A DNA stretch of 64,000 nucleotides from Bin55 sp028819195 (GTDB lineage: Bacteria > Pseudomonadota > Gammaproteobacteria > Pseudomonadales > Azotimanducaceae), in assembly GCA_028819195.1 (NCBI GenBank), contig JAPPMF010000009.1, forward strand, positions 186,001 to 250,000, in the 5' to 3' direction. The notes beneath the pieces are model-generated. The model was not told where the DNA came from, ran no database searches, and worked only from the letters and a program-made list of their open reading frames with translations. Both the position numbers and the translations under genes were made by a program. Numbering within the stretch: position 1 is the first letter of the stretch; each line of letters begins with the position of its first letter. Shown here piece by piece: positions 1 to 8,847 of this stretch.

Positions 1-764
1 TTATCCAGTTTGACTCTAGCCGAACGAACGAGATGAAAACCGTACAACAATTCGCCTTTTCGGAATAACGGTGTCTCCGGGGAATTGAGATATTTTGGAA
101 CTTTATCCGTTAATGAACGGCCACCAAAACCTACTTCACGTCCATTCAGATCGTGAATGGGAAACATGATCCGATCGCGAAATTTGTCGTAGTATTTACC
201 GTCTTCTCTGTTGACTAGCAGGCCACACTCTAAAAGAATCCTTTCGCTTGTGTCGGCGAGCGCGCCTTTTAAATAATCAAACGATTTCGGTGCATAACCA
301 AGACTGTACTTTTTCGTAATCTGTGTTTTGATTCCCCTAGACTCCAAATATTCTTTCGCCTGGGAGTTCTTTTGCAAGGCTTTTTGAAAGACCGAAGAAG
401 CAGCTGCCATCGTTTCATACAACTTCATGTTTTTACGTGCTTGCGCGTCGACTGCGTGTGACGAAAGTTGACGCGGCACTTTGACACCGGCAAATTGCGC
501 TAGTGTTTCAATCGCTTCCATAAAGCTCAAGTTTCGTTGTTTTTGAACGAAAGCAATGAGATCTCCATGCTCTCCACAGCCAAAACAGTGATATCTGTGT
601 TCGTTTGGGTACACATAAAAGGACGGGGTATTGTCTTGGTGAAAGGGACACTTACCCTTATAGCCGTTTCCACTCTTTTCGAGCGTCACGTATTGTTGAA
701 TCAGTTGTACCGCATCCACTTTTGTTTGTAGATCGCGGATCCATTCTTTTGTGATTCCAGACAT
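1..764 (-). CDS. dnaG: DNA primase DnaG, N-terminal part (runs off the window)
   Basis: Synthesises RNA primers at the replication fork. About 254 N-terminal residues are in the window; the rest lies left of base 1. Translating the minus strand from the ATG at 764 gives a CHC2-type zinc finger (CPFH then CFGCG, about residues 38-62), followed by the start of the catalytic core with RFRDRIMFPI-like and GFGGR motifs. The ATG follows the yqeY stop codon (769-767) by two bases, so it is coupled to that gene in the classic rpsU-yqeY-dnaG macromolecular synthesis operon. rpoD would be expected next, outside the window. Confidence 0.93.
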   Translation of the reverse strand, partial: MSGITKEWIRDLQTKVDAVQLIQQYVTLEKSGNGYKGKCPFHQDNTPSFYVYPNEHRYHCFGCGEHGDLIAFVQKQRNLSFMEAIETLAQFAGVKVPRQLSSHAVDAQARKNMKLYETMAAASSVFQKALQKNSQAKEYLESRGIKTQITKKYSLGYAPKSFDYLKGALADTSERILLECGLLVNREDGKYYDKFRDRIMFPIHDLNGREVGFGGRSLTDKVPKYLNSPETPLFRKGELLYGFHLVRSARVKLD

Positions 765-766
765 TT

Positions 767-1218
767 TTATTGACTCAAACGTTCTCGGACAAGGCGACTA
801 ACCAGCGACATATCTGCTGTGCCTGACAATGACTTCGATAGATATCCCATGACACGGCCGATATCTTGTGCTGTTGCTGCGTCGAGTTCATTACAGACTT
901 CGCCGATTGTGATTAGTAACTCTTCCTCCGTTAATTGTTTGGCAAAAACTCGTTAATAACTCCTATTTCGTATAGTTCCTGTTCGACTAGGTCGGGACGA
1001 TTTCCAACGCGATATTGTTCAGCAGAGTTTTGGCGTTGTTTAACCATACGGCTCAAAACTCTCGTGACATCGGTATCGGAAACTGCTCCTTTCTGCGTTA
1101 ACTCCACCTGCTTTACTTCGGCATTAACTAGTTTCAAAGCGGCGCTCCGAGCTTTATCACGCGCCAGCATGGCTTTACGCGTAGCGTCTTTGATTCTTGA
1201 AAGGAGGGCCGATTCCAT
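767..1218 (-). pseudogene. GatB/YqeY family protein, apparent single-base frameshift
   Basis: A YqeY-type protein (small GatB C-terminal-like, tRNA-amidotransferase-related). From the ATG at 1218 the frame gives MESALLSRIKDATRKAML and continues to EFLPNN, where it stops at 931. The -1 frame continues with QLTEEELLITIGEV through DIGRVMGYLSKSLSGTADMSLVSRL to a stop at 769-767. Adding one A in the run at about 938-940 would read LPKQLTEEE, which matches the usual family sequence exactly. Either the gene is truly frameshifted or the assembly lost a homopolymer base. It sits between rpsU and dnaG in the same direction, as in many gammaproteobacteria. Confidence 0.82.
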
Positions 1219-1259
1219 AGAAAAGCGAGATTGAAATAGTTGCAATAAACGAAAATCGT

Positions 1260-1475
1260 TTAGTGCAAACGTTCAAATCTTCTAGCTTCTCTTTGAAGTT
1301 TTTTCTGATGTCGTTTTACGGCGGCTGCAGTTTTGCGTTTTCGAACTGAAGTAGGTTTCTCGTAATATTCTCGCCGTCGCGCTTCGGAAAGTATCCCTGC
1401 ATTGTCGCATGAACGCTTAAATCGTCGGAGCGCTACGTCGAATGATTCATTTTCTTTAATTTCTACGGATGGCAT
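1260..1475 (-). CDS. rpsU: 30S ribosomal protein bS21
   Basis: Small-subunit ribosomal protein of 71 residues, the usual length. The product starts MPSVEIKENESFDVALRRFKR, contains the family SEARRREYYEKPTSVRKRK stretch, and ends in a strongly basic tail. It is the first gene of the rpsU-yqeY-dnaG string and lies 41 bases before the yqeY start. Together these genes link translation and replication in the conserved macromolecular synthesis operon. Confidence 0.97.
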   Translation of the reverse strand: MPSVEIKENESFDVALRRFKRSCDNAGILSEARRREYYEKPTSVRKRKTAAAVKRHQKKLQREARRFERLH

Positions 1476-1513
1476 GTATTTTTATTTCCTAAAAGGATTG
1501 CAATTTTAACCTA

Positions 1514-1542
1514 AATCTAGGGGTTTTGTGACACAATTTCAA
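1514..1542 (-). promoter_or_regulatory. Candidate sigma70 promoter for rpsU operon
   Basis: On the minus strand TTGAAA (1542-1537) is followed after 17 bases by TAGATT (1519-1514), about 38 bases upstream of the rpsU ATG. The -35 box is close to consensus and the -10 box matches 4 of 6 positions. This is inferred from spacing only. Confidence 0.35.
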
Positions 1543-1611
1543 GGGGTACCTAGCCATTAATCTCAAATTTTTGTTGAACTCAAACGAAAGCCTTCAATTA
1601 TTCTGTAATAA

Positions 1612-3630
1612 TTACCCGTTTGGAACTAGTTTTTGCCAGAGATACTCGTAGACCAAGGCTAATAAAAATGCTCGTTGAGAGTTATCCGTAGCACCGGCAT
1701 GACCACCCACAGTGTTCTCATAGTAGGTGACGTCCATGCCAAGTTCGCGCAGTTTTGCGACCATTTTCCGCGCATGACCTGGGTGCACCCGGTCATCTCG
1801 GGTAGAGGTTGTGATCAGAATCGGTGGGTAGTCTTTGGCAGGAGAAACGTTATGGTATGGTGAAAACGCCTTAAGGTATTCCCAGTCATTGGGATTGTCT
1901 GGATCTCCATATTCAGCCATCCAACTTGCACCCGCTAGCAACAAGTGAAAACGCTGCATGTCGAGTAAAGGCACTTGACATACGACTGCACCAAATAAGT
2001 CTGGCCGTTGGGTGTACATGTTGCCCATCAGTAAACCGCCATTGCTACCACCTTGTATGGCGAGTTGACGTTGGGAGGTTACTCTCCTAGCAATCAGATG
2101 TTCGGCGACGGCGATGAAATCCTCATAGGCTTTGTATCGCTTGTCACGAAGCGCAGCATGATGCCAGTTTGGGCCAAACTCCCCACCACCGCGTATGTTG
2201 GCGACGATGTACGCACCTCCACGTTCTAACCATCCTACGCCCATGTTAGGTGCATAAGTTGGTAGCAAAGAGATCTCGAACCCGCCATAACCATAGAGTA
2301 AAGTTGGTTGTTCCCCGCTACTGTTAACACATTTGGTTTCAAAATACGGGACTTTTGTGCCATCGGCTGAATTTGCCCAATGCTGTGTGGTCTCAAACGC
2401 AGCGGTGTCAAAGAAAGAAGGAGTACGTTTTATAACTTGTGGTGGCTCATTGGTGTTTCCGAGCGATAGTGTCGGCGGTGTTGTAAAGCTTTCCGACCAC
2501 AATAAGAATCTACTACTTGTTAAAAAATCAACCGCTTGTCCAGATTCATTAACCATCGTGGTGTCGGTGCTCGCTCGCTGAATTTCCCAACCCGTCGACG
2601 TTTCGGTAGCTAGATACAGCCGGCTACAGACGTTTTCGGAGATCTGGAACAGAATCGTTTCGTTCGTAACACTCCAAGATTCCAGAATTCGATTTTGACC
2701 TGGTTCGAATAACACTTGGAGTTCATGGTCGAGTCCAGTATTGTTTGAAACTTTACCAATTAACAATGAACCTGCATCGTAGGTCTTGTTTGCGATGGTC
2801 CATTCTTCTTTCAATCTGAGTAATAACCAACTTTGTTGGACCGAAGCCTCGGCACTATCTGGTTTGTTGATCTGTGAGAGTTGATCGTCACGGTAGGCGA
2901 AAAACTTCGACGTGAAGAAATCTGTTCCACGCCAAATATACATCTCACGATAGTCATTGGTGGCATCGTTCATACTAAAGACGAAAACATCAGACCGTTT
3001 GCCCCGAAAAATCTCTTTTGATGCTTCTAACGGTGTGCCGCGTTGCCAACTTCGTACGGTCATAGGATACCCTGAATCGGTAAGCGAGTCAGTTCCAAAA
3101 TCGGTGCCTACAAGTAACCGATCTCGTCCTGCCCAAGTTACTTTGCTTTTCGCTTCGGGCACAAAAAAACCGTCCTTTACGAAGGTGTGCTCACAGGTGT
3201 CAAATTCGCGAATTTCGATAGCATCTCCACCACCTTTCGAAAGGAAAACTAAAGCCCGGTCGTTTGTGGGTCGGAGCATTTCGTGACCAGCATAAACCCA
3301 ATCTTTGTCCTCTTGTTTTGCCAGTTTGTCAAAGTCAATAAGAATTTCCCAGTTCGGATCATCTTTTTGGTACTCTTCTAAAGTGGTACGTCGCCACACC
3401 CCTTTCGGATTCTCTGCGGTTTGCCAGAAGTTATAGATGAATTGTCCATAGGCATTGAACATCGGAATTCGTTCGTCAGAGTCTAAGATTGCGCGGAAAC
3501 GATTCTGAAGCTCTTTAAACCGCACAGATTCGCTATATCGACTAACCGTCTGTTGGTTTTGTTGTTCAACCCAAGCTAGTGCAGCTGGGTCATCTATTTG
3601 TTCTAACCAGAGGTGGGGATCGTGAGACAT
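1612..3630 (-). CDS. Prolyl oligopeptidase family serine peptidase (S9)
   Basis: 672 residues. An N-terminal beta-propeller half starts at MSHDPHLWLEQIDDPAALAWVEQQN, typical of S9A enzymes, and is followed by an alpha/beta hydrolase domain. The catalytic triad is visible: Ser in GGSNGGLL near residue 526, Asp in TSTRDDRVHPGHA near 609, His in VGGHAGATD near 643. No signal peptide is evident, so a cytoplasmic peptidase that cleaves short peptides is likely. It is transcribed alone, in the direction of rpsU, and is divergent from the aminotransferase gene at 3765. Confidence 0.93.
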   Translation of the reverse strand: MSHDPHLWLEQIDDPAALAWVEQQNQQTVSRYSESVRFKELQNRFRAILDSDERIPMFNAYGQFIYNFWQTAENPKGVWRRTTLEEYQKDDPNWEILIDFDKLAKQEDKDWVYAGHEMLRPTNDRALVFLSKGGGDAIEIREFDTCEHTFVKDGFFVPEAKSKVTWAGRDRLLVGTDFGTDSLTDSGYPMTVRSWQRGTPLEASKEIFRGKRSDVFVFSMNDATNDYREMYIWRGTDFFTSKFFAYRDDQLSQINKPDSAEASVQQSWLLLRLKEEWTIANKTYDAGSLLIGKVSNNTGLDHELQVLFEPGQNRILESWSVTNETILFQISENVCSRLYLATETSTGWEIQRASTDTTMVNESGQAVDFLTSSRFLLWSESFTTPPTLSLGNTNEPPQVIKRTPSFFDTAAFETTQHWANSADGTKVPYFETKCVNSSGEQPTLLYGYGGFEISLLPTYAPNMGVGWLERGGAYIVANIRGGGEFGPNWHHAALRDKRYKAYEDFIAVAEHLIARRVTSQRQLAIQGGSNGGLLMGNMYTQRPDLFGAVVCQVPLLDMQRFHLLLAGASWMAEYGDPDNPNDWEYLKAFSPYHNVSPAKDYPPILITTSTRDDRVHPGHARKMVAKLRELGMDVTYYENTVGGHAGATDNSQRAFLLALVYEYLWQKLVPNG

Positions 3631-3764
3631 CTAGTGGGACTCCAAGAATTGGGACGCACAAATTGTAGGTACTCGTGCTGGGTTGCTAGACAAGCTCTAT
3701 ACTTCCACTTTGTTTATCGGAGTACTACAATACCTAGTAACCTTAGACCGTTGTGGGAACGTCG

Positions 3765-5015
3765 ATGAACGATTTACAAGCATTACAAGCACGTTATGCC
3801 AACCTGCAAAGCCAACAAATGAGTCTAGACCTTACACGTGGAAAACCAGGTACCGAGCAACTGGATTTATGCAATGGGCTTGATGGCGTACTTGAGGGCG
3901 ATTACACTTCGCTTGATGGTATCGACACACGAAATTATGGTGGTCTGAGGGGTATTCGCGACGCTAGACTTGTTGGCCAACGGCTGCTTGACATACCAGA
4001 GGAACGGGTGATCGCTGGTGGTAATTCAAGCTTGCAGTTGATGTACATAACCGTTGACCAAATATTGAACCGCGGTCTGGTTGGTTCTGCCTTGAAAACC
4101 CGTACTAAAAATATCGCTATATGTCTGGTACCGGGTTACGATCGACATTTTCATCTTTGCAAGTATTTTGGAATTGAGATGGTTAATGCCGCGATGGATG
4201 AAAACGGTCCCGACATGGATTATGTGGAAACATTAGTGCGCGATAATCCAGCGACGAGTTTGTTGTGGTGTGTGCCCAAACACTCCAATCCGACTGGCTG
4301 CACCTTTAGTGACGAGGTCATTGATCGACTTGCGGCGTTACCAAAAATTCGCGAAGCTGACCCGGACAACCCGTTTTATGTATTATGCGACAACGCGTAT
4401 GCGGTGCATGATTTCTTAGATTCAGCTCAACCATTACCTAATTTGGACGACCGTGCGCGATATCACGGCACGCAAGATCGAGTGATTCAGTTCGCCTCGA
4501 CCTCGAAGATTACCTTTGCTGGTGCTGGCGTGGGTTTTATTGGTGGCTCTGAGAAGGTCTTAGCTGAATTTGAACGTGCGATTGGTGCAATATCAGTGGG
4601 GTTTGACAAGGTTAATCAACTGCGACATGCCCGTTTTCTGGATTACGGTTCGGGAGTAACTGCCCATATGCGCAAACATGCTGAAATTCTCCGTCCAAAA
4701 TTTGCGGCGGTGCAAAGAGCACTGGAAACCGAACTAGGAAACCTTGGTGTTGCAACGTGGACACAGCCGACCGGGGGGTACTTTGTTTCGTTAGACGTAC
4801 CATCAGGCATGGCTAAAAAAGTCGTACAAGCAGCGAAAGATTGCGGTTTAGCCTTGACTCCAGCTGGGGCTACGTTCCCTTACGGAAATGATCCCGACGA
4901 CAAGAATATCCGTATTGCACCTACGTATGCAACGTTAGAGCAGGTAGAAGCGGCGATGGAAATTTTGACTGTTTGTGTGAAGTTGGTCGTAGCTAAACAC
5001 CGTCCGTCGAAGTAA
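3765..5015 (+). CDS. PLP-dependent aminotransferase, class Ic aspartate aminotransferase-like
   Basis: 416 residues from the ATG at 3765; an in-frame ATG four codons earlier (3753) is the alternative start. The N-terminus contains LDLTRGKPGTEQLDL, a hallmark of the MocR-type/AspAT subgroup Ic family. SLLWCVPKHSNPTGCTF carries the Asn-Pro-Thr-Gly substrate motif, CDNAYAVHD the cofactor-ring Asp and Tyr, and FASTSKITFAGAGVGF the PLP lysine. It probably transaminates aspartate and related amino acids. It starts a same-strand run with nitrilase, AI-2E permease and rhomboid genes. Confidence 0.88.
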   Translation: MNDLQALQARYANLQSQQMSLDLTRGKPGTEQLDLCNGLDGVLEGDYTSLDGIDTRNYGGLRGIRDARLVGQRLLDIPEERVIAGGNSSLQLMYITVDQILNRGLVGSALKTRTKNIAICLVPGYDRHFHLCKYFGIEMVNAAMDENGPDMDYVETLVRDNPATSLLWCVPKHSNPTGCTFSDEVIDRLAALPKIREADPDNPFYVLCDNAYAVHDFLDSAQPLPNLDDRARYHGTQDRVIQFASTSKITFAGAGVGFIGGSEKVLAEFERAIGAISVGFDKVNQLRHARFLDYGSGVTAHMRKHAEILRPKFAAVQRALETELGNLGVATWTQPTGGYFVSLDVPSGMAKKVVQAAKDCGLALTPAGATFPYGNDPDDKNIRIAPTYATLEQVEAAMEILTVCVKLVVAKHRPSK

Positions 5016-5071
5016 CGAGCTACCTCTTGGCACAAGTTTTGCCTGACACATAAATGTGGCATGATTAGAAG

Positions 5072-5896
5072 ATGGTAAAAAAATCTAAAGTAGCGGTCAC
5101 GCAGGTCTGCTCTAAAGCCGATGTCGGGGTTAATCTCGATACGTGTCGAAGGTTAGTGGCTGAAGCAGCACAGGCGGGTGCCGAGGTGGTAGGATTACCA
5201 GAGAACTTTGCGTTTATAGGTGCCGACGACGTCTTGTTAGCACTCGGTGAATCATTTGAAGATCCGGGCCCTATTCTGCAAGCTTGTAGCCAAATGGCGC
5301 ATACAAACGAAGTTCATCTGATTGTCGGTGGCTTTCCAGAACGATCAGCGGTCCCGACGCATGTATACAACACTTGCTTTCATTGTTTGCCCGATGGAAA
5401 CATCGCTGAACGGTATCGAAAGATTCACTTGTTTGATGTGAATCTCGCCGATGGAACATGCTTCAATGAATCGAGTCGAACAGCCGCTGGGAGCGATTTG
5501 GTAACTACCCAATTACCATTCGGAATTCTTGGTTTGAGTATTTGTTACGATTTACGCTTTCCGTTGTTGTACCAGAGCTTGGTCGACGCGGGTGCGATTG
5601 CCCTTGCCATCCCCGCGGCGTTTACATTAACGACCGGTCGTGCGCATTGGCACACGCTGCTACGCGCTCGTGCTATCGAATGTCAATCATATGTCATTGC
5701 ACCAGCGCAGTATGGTAAGCATGATTTTGGTAACCGACATTCATTTGGCCATGCTCTGATCTATGACCCCTGGGGAGAATTAATGGCTGAATGTACTTCA
5801 GAAGAACCAAGTTTTGCCATTGCAGAGATTGACCCCGAGTTAATCAGCCGCGTACGCTCACAACTGCCTAGTTTAGAACATAGGCGACGTTTGTAA
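5072..5896 (+). CDS. Carbon-nitrogen hydrolase (nitrilase superfamily, omega-amidase/Nit-like)
   Basis: 274 residues, the standard length. The Glu-Lys-Cys catalytic triad is in place: E44 in GLPENFAF, K117 in RYRKIHLFD, C158 in SICYDLRFP. The family hydrolyses amides such as alpha-ketoglutaramate or deaminated glutathione. Lying 56 bases after an aminotransferase, it could remove omega-amides made by transamination; that pairing is inference. Its stop codon overlaps the start of the next gene by one base (TAATG at 5894-5898). Confidence 0.92.
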   Translation: MVKKSKVAVTQVCSKADVGVNLDTCRRLVAEAAQAGAEVVGLPENFAFIGADDVLLALGESFEDPGPILQACSQMAHTNEVHLIVGGFPERSAVPTHVYNTCFHCLPDGNIAERYRKIHLFDVNLADGTCFNESSRTAAGSDLVTTQLPFGILGLSICYDLRFPLLYQSLVDAGAIALAIPAAFTLTTGRAHWHTLLRARAIECQSYVIAPAQYGKHDFGNRHSFGHALIYDPWGELMAECTSEEPSFAIAEIDPELISRVRSQLPSLEHRRRL

Positions 5897-6972
5897 TGAC
5901 CAATTCGCCGGCGCGAACCAATACCGCACTCTTGATCATTGCGATCATTGTGGTTCTAGCCGCCTTAAAGGCCGCATCTGCGCTCGTCGTCCCTTTGTTA
6001 CTTGCTACTTTTATCGCAACCATTGCGAGCACACCGATGCGCTGGTTGAACCGGCAAAAATTGTTCGGACGGTATCGGATTCCTATGTGGATTTCGGTAG
6101 TCTTTGTGCTCAGTACGCTCATTCTCATACTAATCGGATTGAGTTTGGTGATTGTGCAAGTAATCCGCGAATTTCAAGCCGAACAAGTTTTCTATGAAGA
6201 AAGGATTCGTACCATTGCGGCGGATATCATCCGTTCTGCACAGAGTTTCGGTCTCACGGTGTCTGAAGATGATCTCCTGAGTTTGTTTGATCCCGGTCGA
6301 GTATTTCGTCTAGCCGGCCAGACGCTCCAAAGTGTCGTTCAGTTACTATCGAATACTTTTTTCATCTTATTGACTGTCATATTCATTCTCGCCGAAGGTG
6401 CTTCGCTACCACGTAAGTTGTACCATATTTTTCGACAGAAAAACGTGAGCAGTGATTGGTTACGACAGTTTGGTACCAAAATGAATCGTTACATCGCGGT
6501 GAAGAGTACCACGAGTTTGCTGACTGGCATTTCCGTAACTGTAGTCCTTATGTTGATGGGTGTCGACTTCGCGATTTTGTGGGGATTGCTTGCGTTTCTA
6601 TTGAACTATATCCCGAATATTGGCAGTGTGATTGCGGCGGCTCCGGCAGTGTTAGTCACGGTAGTGCAGTTGGGTTTTGGTCCAGCGTTCTTCGTACTAT
6701 TTAGTTACATCGCGATTAACGTAGCGATAGGCGCTGGTATAGAGCCGCGATTCTTAGGAAGGACTCTTGGGTTATCGACTTTGGTAGTGTTCTTGTCGTT
6801 GATTTTTTGGGGTTGGATGTTTGGTACCGTGGGGATGTTTCTGTCAGTCCCGTTGACAATGACTGCGAAAATTGGTTTTGAATCGCGTCCTAGTACGGAA
6901 TGGATCGCTTCGTTGCTTGGACCGGCGCCACGAAGCAATGCTGTGAATTCTCCAGTTGAACCGGAGACTTAG
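5896..6972 (+). CDS. AI-2E family transporter
   Basis: 358-residue polytopic membrane protein. N-terminal hydrophobic helices (TALLIIAIIVVLAALKAASALVV region) are followed by a cytoplasmic section around residues 95-135. A C-terminal helix block contains FLLNYIPNIGSVIAAAPAVL and ends in FGTVGMFLSVPLTMTAKI, both recurrent in this permease family. The substrate is unknown; relatives export AI-2 or exchange Na+/H+. It is translationally coupled to the upstream nitrilase gene. Confidence 0.9.
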   Translation: MTNSPARTNTALLIIAIIVVLAALKAASALVVPLLLATFIATIASTPMRWLNRQKLFGRYRIPMWISVVFVLSTLILILIGLSLVIVQVIREFQAEQVFYEERIRTIAADIIRSAQSFGLTVSEDDLLSLFDPGRVFRLAGQTLQSVVQLLSNTFFILLTVIFILAEGASLPRKLYHIFRQKNVSSDWLRQFGTKMNRYIAVKSTTSLLTGISVTVVLMLMGVDFAILWGLLAFLLNYIPNIGSVIAAAPAVLVTVVQLGFGPAFFVLFSYIAINVAIGAGIEPRFLGRTLGLSTLVVFLSLIFWGWMFGTVGMFLSVPLTMTAKIGFESRPSTEWIASLLGPAPRSNAVNSPVEPET

Positions 6973-7004
6973 GGTAGAACTCCGATTTTGGATTTGAACT
7001 CGCA

Positions 7005-7727
7005 ATGCTGATTCCACTATACGATCATAACCCCGTCGACAAACTCCCAATTGTCACTTATGTGATCATTGGCTTGAATGTCCTTGTATGGTTGTTTATC
7101 CAACATGCTGGATTTGGAGAAGGATATCAAGCTTCGTTGTGCAATCTCGCCCTCACTCCTGGCGACTTATTGAACAATACGGAATTTGCGGGTAGGCAAA
7201 TGCAGAACGGGTATGTTTGTTTTTTTGGAGAACCGCACAATTTTGAAACGCTAATCACACACATGTTTATGCACGGTGGATGGCTGCATCTGATAGGGAA
7301 CATGTGGTTTCTGTGGATTTTTGGCGACAATATAGAGAACGCGCTTGGCAAAATCAAATTTATTTTGTTCTATCTTCTTTGTGGTGTTGTAGCTGCTGGC
7401 TTTCAGATTGTGAGCGACATGAACAGTTTAATCCCCATGGTTGGTGCTTCCGGTGCCGTCAGTGGAGTTATGGGTGCGTACATACTTTTGCATCCAAGAG
7501 CGCGCATTAAATCATTGTTATTTTTTGTGATTTTTATTACGGTAATTGAGGTTCCTGCAGTGATAATACTGGGAATGTACATTGCCACTCAAGTATTTTC
7601 CGTAGTAATGCTCGCGGATGGCCCAGTCGCGTTTTGGGCTCACGTGGGTGGTTTTGCGTGTGGCGCACTTATCATCAAGTTGTTGAAACCGAAAGAAACA
7701 ACTTTCAAATTAAGAATTGAGCGCTAG
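7005..7727 (+). CDS. Rhomboid family intramembrane serine protease
   Basis: 240 residues with about six or seven membrane segments. The catalytic Ser149 lies in VGASGAVSG and His213 in WAHVGGFACG; HGGWLHLIGNMWFLWIFG is the conserved loop and helix before them. Rhomboids cleave single-pass membrane proteins within the bilayer. It follows the AI-2E gene by 32 bases and probably belongs to the same transcript. Confidence 0.95.
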   Translation: MLIPLYDHNPVDKLPIVTYVIIGLNVLVWLFIQHAGFGEGYQASLCNLALTPGDLLNNTEFAGRQMQNGYVCFFGEPHNFETLITHMFMHGGWLHLIGNMWFLWIFGDNIENALGKIKFILFYLLCGVVAAGFQIVSDMNSLIPMVGASGAVSGVMGAYILLHPRARIKSLLFFVIFITVIEVPAVIILGMYIATQVFSVVMLADGPVAFWAHVGGFACGALIIKLLKPKETTFKLRIER

Positions 7728-7761
7728 CTTGAACTGAAGCCATGATAGGATTATTTGAACG

Positions 7762-8277
7762 ATGAGTAGGCATTTTTGGTTAATTAGACATGCTAAATCT
7801 GCGTGGCCGCCAAACGTTGCGGATATGGATCGTCCACTCGGAGAACGTGGGCATAGTGATGGTCAAACAATGTCTAAGATCTTTGCTACTTACCCCCATC
7901 AACCGCAATTGTGGATCACGAGTGATGCGCTACGGACTCAACAAACTGTGGAGTTACTTAATTGTGATTTACGAACCCCGATACAACTAAATCACGCGTT
8001 GTATATGGCTACCGAGTTTGAAGTGCGAGGGGTGCTCAATCGGGTAGCTCCGGAAGTTTCGTGTGTAGCCCTAACGACTCACATGCCGACTATTCAACGT
8101 TCGGCAACTTACTTTGCTGATGAACGATCTCGCGTTAAACTACCTTCGAAATATTCGACTTTGTGTATGCTTTGTTTTGAAATTTCCTGCCCCTGGGAAG
8201 CTCTAGACTATGGCATGGCGAGTGTAGTAGATACCTTTCTACCGAAAAATTTTCGAGACAAGCAAGAAATACTCTAA
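7762..8277 (+). CDS. SixA-type phosphohistidine phosphatase (histidine phosphatase superfamily)
   Basis: 171 residues. The catalytic RHAKS motif is at residues 9-13, followed by DMDRPLGERGHSD and LWITSDALRTQQTVE, then a second histidine in VALTTHMPTIQ. This is the small RHG-phosphatase fold of SixA, which dephosphorylates histidines in phosphorelay proteins. No phosphorelay genes are adjacent, so the partner is unknown. Confidence 0.87.
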   Translation: MSRHFWLIRHAKSAWPPNVADMDRPLGERGHSDGQTMSKIFATYPHQPQLWITSDALRTQQTVELLNCDLRTPIQLNHALYMATEFEVRGVLNRVAPEVSCVALTTHMPTIQRSATYFADERSRVKLPSKYSTLCMLCFEISCPWEALDYGMASVVDTFLPKNFRDKQEIL

Positions 8278-8299
8278 CACTTTTTACGAGGAACTAGAA

Positions 8300-8458
8300 A
8301 TGCAATTTTTATATTTAATTGGTATCTTAGCTATCATATTTTTTCTTTATCGAATATGGGATCAGATTCCCGATGTCATTATGGCTTTGAAGGAACAGAG
8401 CCGAGAACTTGCCAAAATGCGTGAGACTCTTGAGCAATTGTCGGAATCGAGTAACTAA
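8300..8458 (+). CDS. Small membrane-anchored protein of 52 residues, unknown function
   Basis: The frame runs from the ATG at 8300 to TAA at 8456-8458, with a GAGGA ribosome-binding site about 8 bases upstream. The product begins MQFLYLIGILAIIFFLYRIW, one transmembrane helix, and continues with a short charged amphipathic or coiled-coil tail (IMALKEQSRELAKMRETLEQL). It follows the sixA-like stop by 22 bases, so co-expression is likely. I do not recognise a family. Confidence 0.6.
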   Translation: MQFLYLIGILAIIFFLYRIWDQIPDVIMALKEQSRELAKMRETLEQLSESSN

Positions 8459-8479
8459 TAATTTAACCAACCAACTGGG

Positions 8480-8827
8480 TTACTCTGACGTGGATGGTTT
8501 ATTACCCGAAGCGAAACTCTGCAGATACTCACGCCAAGCAAGTTCGATCCCTCGATGCTGGCTTTGACTCAGTTTATTCACGTGTGACGAAGTCGACACA
8601 ACAAAACTAACAATGTTTTGAACTTGCTCATAGGTAAGTGCGGTACAAAACATATCGACTTCGCTTGTTCCTTTATGGTCCTTCGGTTTTTCCAACGGTT
8701 TTCGCTGCAAATAGAACAATAGTAACCTAGCATGTTCTGCGTCGCAGAATTTGGCCGTATGTTCAAGTAACCAACGCGAAACTATGTGTGGTTCATTGCA
8801 CAGATTCTTGTAAGTATCCCAGTCCAC
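8480..8827 (-). CDS. Hypothetical protein, 115 residues, downstream of purC
   Basis: A soluble, mostly helical product beginning MDWDTYKNLCNEPHIVSRWLLEHTAKFCD and ending in a polar tail. It starts 20 bases after the purC stop on the same strand, so it is probably co-transcribed with purC. No motif or membrane segment is visible and I do not recognise it. The other frames here show no better coding candidate. Confidence 0.6.
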   Translation of the reverse strand: MDWDTYKNLCNEPHIVSRWLLEHTAKFCDAEHARLLLFYLQRKPLEKPKDHKGTSEVDMFCTALTYEQVQNIVSFVVSTSSHVNKLSQSQHRGIELAWREYLQSFASGNKPSTSE

Positions 8828-8847
8828 AGTTGTGGTCAGAATATTGG

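Noticed and set aside
1594..1611. AATTATT/AATAATT hairpin after the S9 peptidase gene
   Set aside because: All A/T stem with no T-run, so not supported as a terminator.
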